In this document: positions 20,850 to 32,311 of the stretch, in pieces
Layout: the number at the start of each line of letters is the position of its first letter
Numbering within the stretch: position 1 is the stretch's first letter
Assembly: GCA_018402635.1 (NCBI GenBank)
Contig: JAGYIP010000008.1
Location: 372,001 to 436,000 of the forward strand
Direction: 5' to 3'
DNA: 64,000 bases
Origin: Burkholderiaceae bacterium
Lineage (GTDB): Bacteria > Pseudomonadota > Gammaproteobacteria > Burkholderiales > Burkholderiaceae_A
The notes under the pieces: generated by a model
The model's database searches: none
Seen by the model: only the letters and a program-made list of their open reading frames with translations
What the model was told of the DNA's origin: nothing
Program-made: the position numbers and the translations under genes

Positions 20850-22415
20850 ATGAATGCGCCCGCCCATCCGCCATTGGCCGCGCTTGGCCCGTCCTCAGAG
20901 GCCTTGCAGTGGCAGCCCGGCGAACTGAAGTTCGCCCGACTCGATCAGGCGCTCGAACCCGCTGCTCGCGAGGCTCTTATTCAGAATCTTCTTCAGGTCC
21001 TGCCCGCGGAATCCGTCATTCGTCACGTGGAGGGGCTTAAGCCTTACGAGTGCGATGGCCTGTCGGGCTACCGGCATCTACCGGCCGTTGTGGTTCTTCC
21101 GCATACCGAGCAGCAGGCCAGCCAGGTGCTCGCCATCTGCCATGCACGCAATGTTCCTGTTGTGGCGCGCGGCGCTGGAACGGGCCTTTCGGGAGGGGCG
21201 ACCCCGCACAGCGGAGGCCTTGTCCTTTCCACTGCCCGCCTGAATCGCATTGTTAGCCTTGACCCCGTAGCGCGCACCGCCAGGGTTCAGCCCGGTGTGC
21301 GCAACCTTGCCATTAGCGAGGCGGCCGCACCTCATGGGCTTTACTACGCCCCCGACCCATCCTCCCAAATTGCCTGCACCATCGGTGGCAACGTGGCCGA
21401 AAACTCTGGGGGTGTGCACTGCCTCAAATACGGCCTCACCGTCCACAACGTGCTTCGTGTAAGAGGCCTGACCATTGAAGGCGAGCCGGTCGAGTTTGGC
21501 TCCGAGGCCTTTGACAGCCCGGGCTTTGATCTTCTTGCGCTTGTTATTGGCTCAGAGGGCATGCTTGCCGTCACCACCGAGGTGACGGTGCGCCTTATTC
21601 CGAAGCCGCAGCTGGCACGGGTCATCATGGCCTCCTTCGATGAGGTGGAGAAGGCGGGCCAGGCGGTGGCCGACCTCATTGGGGCGGGTATTATTCCAGC
21701 CGGCCTTGAAATGATGGACAAGGGCATGACCGCCGCGGTTGAAGAATTTGTTCATGCCGGCTATGACCTTAACGCTCAGGTCATCTTGCTCTGTGAGTCC
21801 GACGGCACCCTTGCAGAGGTGGAAGAAGAAATAGGCCGTATGAAGGCAGTGCTCTCAAGCAGCGGCGCCACCGACCTGCGAGTCTCCGAGACCGAGGCCG
21901 AACGCCTGCGGTTCTGGTCGGGCCGAAAAAATGCCTTTCCCGCCTCAGGCCGGATATCGCCCGACTACTACTGCATTGACGGCACCATTCCGCGCCGACG
22001 TCTTGGTCAGATGCTTACGCGCATTGCAGAGCTTGAAAAGAAATACGGCCTGCGTTGCCTCAATGTCTTTCATGCGGGCGATGGCAACCTGCACCCGCTT
22101 ATCTTGTTTGATGCAGCCAAGCCGGGCGACTTTGAGACCACTGAAAGGTTCGGTGCTGAAATTCTTGAACTCTGCGTCGACTACGGGGGCACCATCACCG
22201 GTGAGCATGGCGTGGGCATTGAAAAAATTGACACCATGTGTGTGCAGTTCTCGGTGGCCGAGCGGCTTAGTTTTTTCGCCGTCAAGCATGCCTTCGATTC
22301 CAAGGGCCTGTTGAATCCGGGCAAGGCCATTCCAACCCTTTCGCGTTGTGCGGAATACGGCCGTATGCATGTGCATCGTGGTGAGCTGCGTTTTCCGCAG
22401 CTTGAGCGTTTTTAG
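20850..22415 (+). CDS. glcD: Glycolate oxidase FAD-linked subunit GlcD-like
   Basis: ARGAGTGLSGGATPHSGGLVLSTARLNRI, GGNVAENSGGVHCLKYGLT, VFHAGDGNLHPLILFD. Confidence 0.93.
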   Translation: MNAPAHPPLAALGPSSEALQWQPGELKFARLDQALEPAAREALIQNLLQVLPAESVIRHVEGLKPYECDGLSGYRHLPAVVVLPHTEQQASQVLAICHARNVPVVARGAGTGLSGGATPHSGGLVLSTARLNRIVSLDPVARTARVQPGVRNLAISEAAAPHGLYYAPDPSSQIACTIGGNVAENSGGVHCLKYGLTVHNVLRVRGLTIEGEPVEFGSEAFDSPGFDLLALVIGSEGMLAVTTEVTVRLIPKPQLARVIMASFDEVEKAGQAVADLIGAGIIPAGLEMMDKGMTAAVEEFVHAGYDLNAQVILLCESDGTLAEVEEEIGRMKAVLSSSGATDLRVSETEAERLRFWSGRKNAFPASGRISPDYYCIDGTIPRRRLGQMLTRIAELEKKYGLRCLNVFHAGDGNLHPLILFDAAKPGDFETTERFGAEILELCVDYGGTITGEHGVGIEKIDTMCVQFSVAERLSFFAVKHAFDSKGLLNPGKAIPTLSRCAEYGRMHVHRGELRFPQLERF

Positions 22416-22448
22416 TTCCTTTACCTCCCCAATGCCCCGCTCTTTCGC

Positions 22449-23672
22449 GTGAGTCAGCTCAGCCAAGCCAGCCAAGTCAGTCTTGCACGCAAAGCCAGTC
22501 AGACGCCGGCTGCGGGGCTTTCGGAGTCGCAGGCGGCCCAATGGGTTGCAGCAATGGCCAGCCAGCTGGCCCAGGCCCAAGGCAAATCGTTTGCCATTGA
22601 AGGCCATAACAGCAAGGCCTTCTACGGCGAGCCTGTAGGGGGCGAGCAGGCCCGGTTACTAACAACCGACTACGCAGGCGTCGTTAGCTACGACCCCACC
22701 GAACTGGTGGTGGTTGCACGGTCGGGCACTGCCATTGCTGAGCTTGAGAGCCTTCTTGCGCAAAAAGGTCAACGCCTTGCCTTCGAACCCCCCCGTTTCG
22801 GCGGTAAGGGCACTGTGGGCGGAATGGTAGCGACCGGCCTGTCAGGGCCTGGAAGGCTTTCGGCAGGCGCCTGTCGAGACTTCGTTTTGGGTATGACCAT
22901 CATGAATGCCCAGGGCGAGTTATTGCGTTTCGGCGGCACCGTCATGAAGAATGTGGCGGGCTACGATCTCTCTCGTCTGCATACGGGAGCGCTCGGAACC
23001 TTGGGCCTTATTCTTGATGTGGCCCTGAAAGTTTTGCCCGAGCCCGCGGCCACGGCAACGGTCTGTATCGACTGCTCGCAGGCAAAGGCCATTGAAGACA
23101 GCAACCTCTGGATGGCTGAGCCGCTGCCGCTCTCGGCCACTGCCTTTGAGCAGACAGAGCCTGAGGCTGCTCTGGGTCGTCTGAGTCTGCGGTTCTCGGG
23201 AGCCAAGGCGGCCGTCAGCGCAGCCCTTGAATTATTTATCTCAAGGCGCGGTGCTCAGGTCCTGCCCGAGCCCGCGGCCCAGGCCTTCTGGCTAAGCCTG
23301 CGCGACCAGACCCACCGCTTTTTTCAGCCCGAGGCCTCCTCTTCAAAGCTCTCGCTCTGGAGGCTTTCCTTGCCGGCAAGCACCCCAGCCCTCGCCAGTA
23401 TGCAAGACGAGCCGCGAGGCTGTGTGTTGGAATGGGCCGCCGGCCTGCGATGGGTCTGGTCAGCAAAGCCTGCGGCTCAGATGCAGCAGCTTGCCCAAGA
23501 CCATGGTGGCCATGCCACCCTTTACCGTCCTGCCGAATCGGTCACTGACCCAAGGCTCGCCCCCCGGTTTACGCCCTTAGGCCCCGTGCTTCACAGGCTT
23601 CATGTTCGGCTGAAGAACGAACTCGACCCGCAGCGCGTTTTCAACCCTGGTCGTCTCTACCCAAGCCTATAA
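22449..23672 (+). CDS. glcE: Glycolate oxidase subunit GlcE (FAD-binding)
   Basis: GKGTVGGMVATGLSGPGRLSAGACRDFVLGM, FGGTVMKNVAGYDLSRL; located between glcD and glcF. Confidence 0.92.
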   Translation: MSQLSQASQVSLARKASQTPAAGLSESQAAQWVAAMASQLAQAQGKSFAIEGHNSKAFYGEPVGGEQARLLTTDYAGVVSYDPTELVVVARSGTAIAELESLLAQKGQRLAFEPPRFGGKGTVGGMVATGLSGPGRLSAGACRDFVLGMTIMNAQGELLRFGGTVMKNVAGYDLSRLHTGALGTLGLILDVALKVLPEPAATATVCIDCSQAKAIEDSNLWMAEPLPLSATAFEQTEPEAALGRLSLRFSGAKAAVSAALELFISRRGAQVLPEPAAQAFWLSLRDQTHRFFQPEASSSKLSLWRLSLPASTPALASMQDEPRGCVLEWAAGLRWVWSAKPAAQMQQLAQDHGGHATLYRPAESVTDPRLAPRFTPLGPVLHRLHVRLKNELDPQRVFNPGRLYPSL

Positions 23673-23684
23673 AGGGCGCTCCTT

Positions 23685-24945
23685 ATGGAAATCGAGCTCA
23701 GCCCAGACCTAAAGTCGGACCGAAAGGCCAACGAGGCTGCCGATATTGTTCGGCGCTGCGTGCACTGCGGTTTTTGCACAGCAACCTGCCCAACCTACCA
23801 GCTGCTTGGCGATGAGCGTGACGGCCCCCGGGGTCGTATTTATTTAATTAAACAGATGCTCGAGGGCGAGTCCGTTACGCTCGAGACCCAGCAGCACCTC
23901 GATCGTTGCCTAACCTGCCGAAACTGCGAGACCACCTGTCCCTCGGGCGTGGAGTATGGGCGGCTGGTTGATATTGGGCGCGAGTTCATTGAGAAAAAGG
24001 TTCGGCGGCCGATGGGTCAGCGTCTGGCGCGCGGGCTGCTTCGAGAGGGGCTCACCTCGCCGCTTTTTGGGCCGGCCGTGCGGCTGGGCAGCCGTCTTAA
24101 GTCGTTTCTTCCCGATCTCCTGGCAAGCAAGCTGCCCATGGGCGAAAGGCCCCGTCGAGCATGGCCGTCCAATAGCCATGCGCGTAAAGTGATTCTCCTA
24201 AACGGCTGTGTTCAGCCCAGCCTTTTGCCGAACATTGACCTTGCAACAGCCTGGGTGCTTAATGCCCTTGAGGTTCAGGCCGTTGTGGTGCAGACCTCGG
24301 GCTGCTGCGGGGCGGTTCGTCATCACCTTGCCGACCCCGACGGTGCCCTGAACCAAGCCCGTCGCAACATCGATGCCTGGTGGCCCTTGCTGCAGTCGGG
24401 TGGCTTTGAGGCCGTGCTTGTGAATGCTTCGGGCTGCGCAGTAATGGTGAAAGACTATGGCCATTTATTGGCAGACGATCCTGCCTATTGCGAGAAGGCT
24501 GCCTATGTTGCCGAGCGCGCCCTTGATCCGGTTGTTTTTCTTCAACCCATGCTGCCCCGGCTTCAAGACATCTTAGGTCAGAACCCAGCCAGGCCTGCGG
24601 CCCCCAACGTAAGCTACCACGCGCCCTGCACCCAACAGCACGGCATGAAGTGCCGAGGCGAAGTCGAGGCGTTTTTAACCCAACTTAATGTGAAGGTCTT
24701 GCCTGTGGCCGACAGCCATTTGTGTTGCGGTTCGGCAGGCACCTATTCGGTCTTGCAGCCGGCCTTGGCCAAAACCCTTCGGGACAATAAAATTCAGGCC
24801 CTGTTCTGCCGCGGGCCCCGATCGTATTCTGTCTGCCAATGTGGGCTGCATTGGGCATCTTCAGTCGGGCAGCCATCTTACCGTTCAGCACTGGCTTGAA
24901 TGGCTTGATGAGGCCTTGCACGGCAGCCCAGCTGAGACCTCTTAA
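23685..24945 (+). CDS. glcF: Glycolate oxidase iron-sulfur subunit GlcF, 3' end frameshifted near 24803-24806
   Basis: CVHCGFCTATCPTY, CLTCRNCETTCPSGVEYGRL; the other frame supplies GPDRILSANVGCIGHLQSGSHLTVQHWLEWLDEALHGSPAETS*. Confidence 0.9.
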
Positions 24946-24981
24946 CGGTTTGCTGGGTCGGCCTGGGCTACACTTAAGTCT

Positions 24982-26059
24982 ATGACTATCACATCTAATG
25001 TTCGTATTCGAGAAATCAAAGAGCTGATCACCCCCGATCAGCTTATGTCCGAAGTTCCTCTTAGTGCCTCGGCGGCACAGACCGTTCTTGGTTCACGCCA
25101 GGCCATTCACCGCATCCTCCACGAGATGGATGACCGGCTGCTTGTCATTATTGGGCCTTGCTCCATTCACGATCCAAAGGCGGCCATGGAATACGCCAAC
25201 CGCCTTCTTGAGCAGCGTGAGCGTTTCTCGGCCGACCTTGAAGTTGTCATGCGTGTTTATTTCGAGAAGCCGCGAACCACGGTGGGCTGGAAGGGGCTTA
25301 TTAACGACCCGCATCTCGAATAACAGTTTTGATATCAACACGGGCCTGCGTCATGGCCGACAGTTGTTGGCCCAAATTAATGAAATTGGAATGCCCGCCG
25401 GCGTTGAGTTTCTTGATGTCATCTCGCCTCAGTACATTGCCGATCTCGTTTCTTGGGGCGCCATTGGTGCGCGCACCACCGAGTCTCAGGTGCACCGAGA
25501 GCTTGCATCGGGGCTGTCTTGTCCCGTGGGCTTTAAGAACGGCACCGATGGAAACCTGAAGATTGCCTTTGATGCCATTAAATCGGCCTCGCACCCCCAT
25601 CACTTTCTATCGGTCACCTCTGAAGGGCGCACAGCCATTGTGGCCACAACCGGCAACGAAGACTGCCATGTCATTCTTCGTGGAGGCAAGACGCCCAACT
25701 ACGACAAGGCCAGCGTTGAAGCCGCCGCCCAAGAATCTGCAGCAGGCAATATGGCCTGCCGCCTCATGATCGACCTTAGCCACGGCAATTCCAGTAAGAA
25801 GGCTGAAAACCAACTGCCCGTCTCGCAGGCGGTGGCCGATCAGCTCGCAGAAGGCGATGGCCGTATTTTTGGTGTGATGGTTGAAAGCCACCTGGTTTTT
25901 GGTCGTCAAGACCTGCGTGTGGGCCAGACCCTTGCCGACCTAACCTATGGGCAAAGCATTACCGATGCCTGCATCGGCTGGGACGACAGTCCGTTAATTC
26001 TCGAGCGGCTTGCCGAAGGCGTTCGCTCGCGCAGGGTTCTTGCAGCCCGGGCCGCCTAG
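24982..26059 (+). CDS. aroG: 3-deoxy-7-phosphoheptulonate synthase (class I), frameshifted near 25318-25322
   Basis: VIIGPCSIHDPKAAMEYANRL...VGWKGLINDPHL(E/S)|NNSFDINTGLRHGRQLL...GARTTESQVHRELASGLSCPVGFKNGTDG. Confidence 0.92.
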
Positions 26060-27339
26060 CCCTGGCTTGGCGTCTTCCAAGGCTGGGCGGGTCCGGTAAT
26101 ACTGCCAAGGCATCGCGGCCCAAGCGCACCTGTCACCTCGGGGCAGTTGCCCGGCCGATCGTTCATGCGTAAATAGGCAAGCCAGGCAAAGGCCGCTGCC
26201 TCAACCTCCTCCACAGCCCAGCCCAGTTTGTCCGTGGTCTGAACCTCGCAGGGGTCTCTGCGACCATCCTGCCCGAGGGCATGTTGCAGCCCTTGAACAA
26301 AGCTGGGGTTCTTTGCACCCCCACCACAAAGAAAAAGCTTTTGGGTGCCACTAGGAATAGCCTTTGCGATGGACTGACAGCTAAAGGCCAAAAGACTTGC
26401 CTGAACGTCGGCCACAGAAAGAGGCGCCTGAAACGCCTGGAGCTGCTGCCCAAGCCATCTGGCATTGAAGTCATCGCGCCCCGTGCTCTTGGGCGGGGCC
26501 TTGGCGAAAAACGGATGCTGCATCAGTAGGTCTACAAACCCCTGGTTGGCCTTGCCCGCACGGGCAAGTTCCCCATCTTTATCGAAGCGGCCTCGCCCAT
26601 TTTCTTTGGCCCAAAGGTCCATCAGCATGTTGGCAGGGCCCGTGTCAAAGCCACGAATTCGGGTCCCTGCATGAGCGCCGCGCTCGCGGGTGAGAAGGGT
26701 GAGGTTGGCAATGCCCCCAAGGTTTAGAACCGCCAGCTCGCCCGACTCCTCGCCTTGGGCAATGGCCTGGTGAAAGAGTGGCACAAGCGGTGCCCCCTGG
26801 CCCTGGGCAGCAAGATCGGCAGTGCGAAAATCGCAGACCACCACCAGACCTGTCTGCTCGGCAATAACCGCAGGCGCATTAAGCTGCAGACTAATGCCAA
26901 GCTCGGGTCGATGAAGGATGGTCTGACCATGAACCCCTACGGCTTGAATAGGACCAAGGCTCTTGGTGTCTTTTTTGACAACATGCACAAGCTGGCTGAC
27001 CTCGCCTGCAAACGCCAAGCCGGCCTGTTGGGCTTTAAGCAGTGCGGCTTCGCAAAGCGGGTCGTGCAACTGCAGGAAGGTCTCGCGAAGCCTCTCGGGC
27101 ATGGGCCGGCTCCAGAACCCAAGCCGACTGGGGCCAGCCTTTTCAACCCGTATCAATACAGCATCAAGAGCGTCCAGACTGGTCCCGGACATGATGCCAA
27201 GAAAAAGCTGGCTGCCCCGGTCTGGCGTTGTAGGCGACGCCCCCGCCAGGTTATTGCCTTGCAAGCCTTGGGCTGGGATTGGAGTTTCGACCCGCGGTAG
27301 CGGGAATGCCTCCTGCCTCGGCTGTATTGACGCTATCAA
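26056..27339 (-). CDS. anmK: Anhydro-N-acetylmuramic acid kinase (start uncertain, may be inside the upstream gene)
   Basis: LFLGIMSGTSLDALDAVLIRV, GVHGQTILHRPE, NLGGIANLTLL, FDTGPANMLMDLW. Confidence 0.92.
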   Translation of the reverse strand: MIASIQPRQEAFPLPRVETPIPAQGLQGNNLAGASPTTPDRGSQLFLGIMSGTSLDALDAVLIRVEKAGPSRLGFWSRPMPERLRETFLQLHDPLCEAALLKAQQAGLAFAGEVSQLVHVVKKDTKSLGPIQAVGVHGQTILHRPELGISLQLNAPAVIAEQTGLVVVCDFRTADLAAQGQGAPLVPLFHQAIAQGEESGELAVLNLGGIANLTLLTRERGAHAGTRIRGFDTGPANMLMDLWAKENGRGRFDKDGELARAGKANQGFVDLLMQHPFFAKAPPKSTGRDDFNARWLGQQLQAFQAPLSVADVQASLLAFSCQSIAKAIPSGTQKLFLCGGGAKNPSFVQGLQHALGQDGRRDPCEVQTTDKLGWAVEEVEAAAFAWLAYLRMNDRPGNCPEVTGALGPRCLGSITGPAQPWKTPSQG

Positions 27340-28609
27340 GAAGGCTTAGGCGTTTGCGCAGATCGGCAGAAACCACGAGAAAGCGTTGCAGGTCTTGGCC
27401 TGCAAGGCTTGGCACCTGCGGGTTTTCGCGGGCAATTCGAATGGGGTCAATCGACCGACCTTGCACCCGAAACTCATAGTGAAGGTGCGGGCCTGTGGCC
27501 CAACCGGTGCTGCCAACAAAGCCAATGACTTCGCCCATTCGTACCTCTCGGCCCACCACCATGCCTGGCGCATAGCGCGAGAGGTGGGCGTAGTAGGTGG
27601 AGTAGCGGGCGTTGTGCTGGATTTCAACGGCATTGCCATAGCCGCCGTTCCAGCCCCTGGCAACAATCGTACCTTCTGCCACCGAACGCACAGGCGTTCC
27701 AATGGGAGCGGCATAGTCAACGCCCCGGTGGGCACGTGGATCACCAAACAAGGGATGAAGACGGAAACGTGAAAAGCTTGAGCTAATTCGGGTGTAACGC
27801 AAGGGTGCAGCAAGAAAGCCTCGCTTCACCGATTTACCTTCGGCATCGTAATAATTGCCCTTGCCGCCATTGCTGGAACTGAAAAACAAGGCCTCGTAAG
27901 AGGCCCCCGTGGCCTCAAACCGAACAGCAACGAGGCTGTAGTCGCCAATCTCGCGGCCTGCCACCTTCTTGTTTTCGTAAATAACCCGAACCTTGTCACC
28001 GGGCTGCACCTGGCGACGAAAATCGAGGTCCGACTCAAAAAGGCTGACAACGTCTTCTGTAATAGGGCTTGGAACGCCAGCCTGGTCCATGGCGTTAAAG
28101 AAGGACTTACCCACCATGACCGAGCGATGTTCAGTCACCGTTTCAACTCCCGCCTGGCCGATACGGGTTGCAAACCGACCTTCCCCGGTTCGCTCCACCA
28201 CCCAGGCATCTTGGCCGTTCACAAGCTGAAGCCTTAGAAGGCTGCCGTTAATGTCGGTATGAACCAGGGCTGTCTTGCCCACATTGGTCTTGAGGACTGA
28301 GGCATTGGTCTTGTCTGCCGCAAGGTAGATAAGCGCCTCGGGGTCCTCGACACCCAGCCTCTCAAAGAGGCTGGCAATGGTGTCACTGGCAAGCACCTCG
28401 TCCTCGCGGGCGAGTTCCAGGCCGTGGGTCTCAAGCGCCTTAAGTTGCGATTCTAACGAGGGCGTCTCGAGCAGCTTGACCACAGGCTGGGCCAGCATTT
28501 TTGATTCGGCCTCGCTAATGGTGGAGATGCCAAGACTGGTGATGCTCGCCATTAAAATGCCAAAGGCTGCCGTGCCGTAGATCCAAAAGCGGAGCGTGCT
28601 TGTCTTCAT
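27251..28609 (-). CDS. M23-family peptidoglycan endopeptidase
   Basis: N-terminal TM; SSSFSRFRLHPLFGDPRAHRGVDYAAPIGTPVRSVAEGTIV...GWATGPHLHYEFRVQG. Confidence 0.92.
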   Translation of the reverse strand: MKTSTLRFWIYGTAAFGILMASITSLGISTISEAESKMLAQPVVKLLETPSLESQLKALETHGLELAREDEVLASDTIASLFERLGVEDPEALIYLAADKTNASVLKTNVGKTALVHTDINGSLLRLQLVNGQDAWVVERTGEGRFATRIGQAGVETVTEHRSVMVGKSFFNAMDQAGVPSPITEDVVSLFESDLDFRRQVQPGDKVRVIYENKKVAGREIGDYSLVAVRFEATGASYEALFFSSSNGGKGNYYDAEGKSVKRGFLAAPLRYTRISSSFSRFRLHPLFGDPRAHRGVDYAAPIGTPVRSVAEGTIVARGWNGGYGNAVEIQHNARYSTYYAHLSRYAPGMVVGREVRMGEVIGFVGSTGWATGPHLHYEFRVQGRSIDPIRIARENPQVPSLAGQDLQRFLVVSADLRKRLSLLDSVNTAEAGGIPATAGRNSNPSPRLARQ

Positions 28610-28646
28610 AACCGTAGAATTGTAGTTCCTAAAGCCATTGTCAGCC

Positions 28647-29956
28647 ATGCCCCCTTCCTTATCTCACCCCTCAAACCCGTCTCAGGGCCCAACCACTGCC
28701 GGCACGCAGGCCTGGCCGGATGCCCAGGCTCCAGACAGCCTGCCGGCCGAGGTCGAGCAGGCTATGGCAGTTATTGGCCGAGGCAGTGACGAAATTCTTG
28801 TTGAAAGCGAGCTTCGTGCCAAGCTTTTGCGCGCCCATAGCTCAAAGACCCCCTTCGAGTCAAGCTTGGGCTCGACCCAACAGCCCCCGACCTGCATCTG
28901 GGCCATACCGTTGTGCTCACCAAGCTTCGCCAGCTTCAAGACCTGGGCCACCAGGTGATTTTTCTTGTGGGTGATTTCACGGCGCTCATTGGAGACCCCA
29001 CGGGTCGCAATGCCACACGCCCGCCTCTAACGGCGGAAGAAGTCGCAGTCAACGCCCAGACCTATTTTCATCAGGCAAGCCTTGTCCTTGACCCCAACAA
29101 GACCGAGGTACGCAAGAACTCGCAATGGTGCGAGGCCCTCGGTGCCCAGGGCATGATTCGGCTGGCCGCCCAGGCCACGGTGGCCCGCATGCTCGAGCGC
29201 GACGACTTCACCAAGCGCTACAAGGCCGGTGTCTCCATTGGTGTTCACGAGTTTCTCTATCCCCTTCTGCAGGGCTACGACTCGGTGGTTCTAAAGGCCG
29301 ACCTTGAGCTTGGGGGTACCGATCAGAAGTTCAACCTATTAATGGGTCGCGAGCTTCAAAAAGATGCCGGCCAGAGTCCCCAGTGCATTCTCACCATGCC
29401 CTTGCTCGAAGGGCTCGATGGCGTTGAGAAGATGAGCAAGAGCAAAGGCAACTACGTGGGTATTGCAGAGCCCGCCTCGGAGATGTTTGGCAAGCTTATG
29501 TCGATCTCAGACGATCTCATGTGGCGCTACTTTATTTTGCTTTCGTCTCGCAGCATGGTGCAGATTGAGGCGTTGAAGGCTGAAGCCTTGGCGGGCCGAA
29601 ACCCTCGGGACATTAAGGTTGACCTTGCCATGGAGCTTGTCGAGCGGTTTCACTCCAGGGCGGCTTCCGAAAAGGCCCTCACAGATTTTGAGGCGCGTTT
29701 TAAAAAGGGTGAATCTCCCACCGATCTGCCTTTAATTCTGCTGGGCCATGCTCCCCTTTCCGTAAGTCAGGCTTTAAAGCAGGCAGGTCTTGTAAGCTCG
29801 GGGTCCGAGGCGGTGCGCTCCATTGAGCAGGGTGGGGTTCGACTTAACGGTGAGCGCGTTGCCGATCGCATGCTTGAGCTTTCCGCCGGTCAGTATGTCT
29901 TGCAGGTGGGTAAGCGCAGGTTTGCTCGTATCGATCTTAAGGAGCCTTTGTCATGA
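28647..29956 (+). CDS. tyrS: Tyrosyl-tRNA synthetase, frameshifted near 28849-28853
   Basis: Frame-shifted join gives [69 protein letters not shown]-terminal S4 domain. Confidence 0.93.
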
Positions 29957-31071
29957 GTAACCTTTCCATGCCATCTGCTGACGGTTCGGCCGTCGAACTG
30001 CCAGCCAGGTCTGGAGTCAAGCCTCATGAGCGGCGTCGTTTTATTTGGATGGTTCTCATCACTATTACGGCCGTCTACTTTCTTATTCTGGTGGGCGGAA
30101 CGGTAAGGGCCACCGGCGCAGGCATGGGCTGCCCCGACTGGCCTTTGTGCTTTGGCCAGTTCGTGCCGCCCACCCAAGAAAGCCAACTGCCGCCCGACTG
30201 GCGGGTGCGCTATGCCGACCGTGGCTACGACACGGCCGATTTCGACCCGGTTAAAACCTGGACGGAATACCTAAACCGGCTTGTCGGCGCAACCATCGGC
30301 CTGCTGGCAATCCTTACCGTGCTGGCTGCCAGGCCATTTCGCCGCGAGCAGCCTGTGGTCTTTTGGTCAAGCCTGGGGGGGCTTTTGTTTATTGCCTTTA
30401 ACGGCTGGCTTGGCTCCATGGTGGTGGCCTCCAACCTTCGCCCCGTCATGATTTCTGCCCACATGGTGGGCGCCTTTCTGGTTCAAATGTGTTTTATTTA
30501 TGCTGTGGTGCGGGCCGCAGGACCTCAGGCCCTGCTCGCGCAGCGCATAACCTCGCCTCAGGCGGGGCAGACAACACAACAATCCCCAACACTTCGTGAG
30601 CTTCCAAGCTGGTTTCGGTCGCTTGTGCTTGCAACGCTTGCCGCCCTTACCCTGCAGATTTTTCTGGGCATTCAAATTCGAGAAAGCGTTGACCTCATCT
30701 CGCGAATTGCCACCGACCTCACACGCGACCAATGGATTGAGGCCATTCCATGGATTTTTGAGGTCCACCGGTCGTTTTCCTGGGTCCTTCTTGGGCTGTG
30801 CCTCTACCTTATGTTTCGCGTCTATCAAAGCCCTTTTAGGCGAACCCGCGCCGGACTTATGGCCGCACTTCTTGTTGGCTTTACGGCCTTTGAAATGGCC
30901 CTGGGTGGAGCTCTTAACCACCTAGGCTTCCCACTTATTGCGCAGCCCGTGCATCTTCTAACGGCCCACCTAATGTTCGGGCTGTTATGGTTTCTCTATG
31001 CCGTCGTCAGCCCTTCCTTTTCGAAGGCGCAATCCAAAAATTCAAAAACCATGGACCTTCAGCATGTTTAA
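29953..31071 (+). CDS. ctaA: Heme A synthase, CtaA/COX15 family (Bacteroidota-like subtype)
   Basis: Multi-[39 protein letters not shown]...[28 protein letters not shown]. Confidence 0.85.
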   Translation: MSNLSMPSADGSAVELPARSGVKPHERRRFIWMVLITITAVYFLILVGGTVRATGAGMGCPDWPLCFGQFVPPTQESQLPPDWRVRYADRGYDTADFDPVKTWTEYLNRLVGATIGLLAILTVLAARPFRREQPVVFWSSLGGLLFIAFNGWLGSMVVASNLRPVMISAHMVGAFLVQMCFIYAVVRAAGPQALLAQRITSPQAGQTTQQSPTLRELPSWFRSLVLATLAALTLQIFLGIQIRESVDLISRIATDLTRDQWIEAIPWIFEVHRSFSWVLLGLCLYLMFRVYQSPFRRTRAGLMAALLVGFTAFEMALGGALNHLGFPLIAQPVHLLTAHLMFGLLWFLYAVVSPSFSKAQSKNSKTMDLQHV

Positions 31072-32308
31072 TCGCAGTCAGACCTTTGTACAAACCGACC
31101 CCGAAGTCGCCCAGGCCGTTGCGGCCGAAAACACCCGGCAGGAAGATCACATCGAGCTCATTGCCTCCGAGAACTATGCAAGCCCGGCGGTTCTTGCCGC
31201 CCAGGGTTCTCAGCTTACAAACAAGTACGCCGAGGGCTACCCCGGTCGTCGCTACTATGGCGGCTGCGAGCATGTGGATGTGGTTGAACAACTGGCCATC
31301 GACCGCTTAAAGAAGCTCTACGGGGCCGAGGCCGCAAACGTTCAGCCTCACTCTGGCGCGCAGGCCAACACCGCGGTCTTTCTTGCCTTCTTAAAGCCGG
31401 GCGACACCATCATGGGCCTGTCGCTTGCCGAAGGCGGACACCTTACCCATGGCATGCCTCTGAACCTCTCGGGCAAGTGGTTTCATGTTGTGCCCTACGG
31501 CCTCAATGCCAAAGAGGAAATCGACTACGACCGCATGGAAGCCTTGGCCCGTGAGCACAGGCCGAAGCTTCTTATTGCAGGCGCCTCGGCCTATTCTTTA
31601 AAGACCGACTGGGAGCGGTTTGCCAGAGTAGCCAAAGACATTGGCGCGCTTTTTCTGGTGGACATGGCCCACTACTCGGGCCTTATTGCTGCGGGGCTCT
31701 ACCCCAACCCCGTGCCCCATGCCGATGTTATTACCTCCACCACCCACAAGAGCCTTCGTGGCCCTCGCGGTGGAATTATTCTTATGAAGTCCGAGCACGA
31801 AAAGGCCATTAACAGTGCGGTCTTCCCGGGCATTCAGGGCGGCCCCCTGATGCATGTCATTGCCGCAAAGGCCGTTGCCTTTCAAGAAGCCCTGCAGCCA
31901 AGCTTTAAGGTCTACGCCCAGGGCATTCTCGATAACGCCCAGGCGCTTGCCAAGGGTCTTGTCGAGCGTGGCCTGCGTATTGTCTCGGGCCGAACAGAAA
32001 GCCATGTCATGCTCGTTGACCTAAGGGCGAAAAACATCACGGGCAAGGCGGCCGAGGCTGCCCTTGGCCGAGCCCACATCACGGTGAATAAAAATGCCAT
32101 ACCGAACGATCCCGAAAAGCCAATGGTTACAAGCGGCATTCGACTCGGAACCCCTGCCTGCACGACCCGTGGTTTTGGCCCCCAAGAAATGACTCGGGTC
32201 GCCAACCTTATTGCTGACACCCTCGAGGCGCCCGAAGACGAGTCTGTGGCCGCTCGGGTTCGCAACGAGGTGCATCAACTCACTCAACAGTTTCCCGTCT
32301 ATCGCTAA
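31064..32308 (+). CDS. glyA: Serine hydroxymethyltransferase
   Basis: [63 protein letters not shown]. Confidence 0.97.
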   Translation: MFNRSQTFVQTDPEVAQAVAAENTRQEDHIELIASENYASPAVLAAQGSQLTNKYAEGYPGRRYYGGCEHVDVVEQLAIDRLKKLYGAEAANVQPHSGAQANTAVFLAFLKPGDTIMGLSLAEGGHLTHGMPLNLSGKWFHVVPYGLNAKEEIDYDRMEALAREHRPKLLIAGASAYSLKTDWERFARVAKDIGALFLVDMAHYSGLIAAGLYPNPVPHADVITSTTHKSLRGPRGGIILMKSEHEKAINSAVFPGIQGGPLMHVIAAKAVAFQEALQPSFKVYAQGILDNAQALAKGLVERGLRIVSGRTESHVMLVDLRAKNITGKAAEAALGRAHITVNKNAIPNDPEKPMVTSGIRLGTPACTTRGFGPQEMTRVANLIADTLEAPEDESVAARVRNEVHQLTQQFPVYR

Positions 32309-32311
32309 GCC

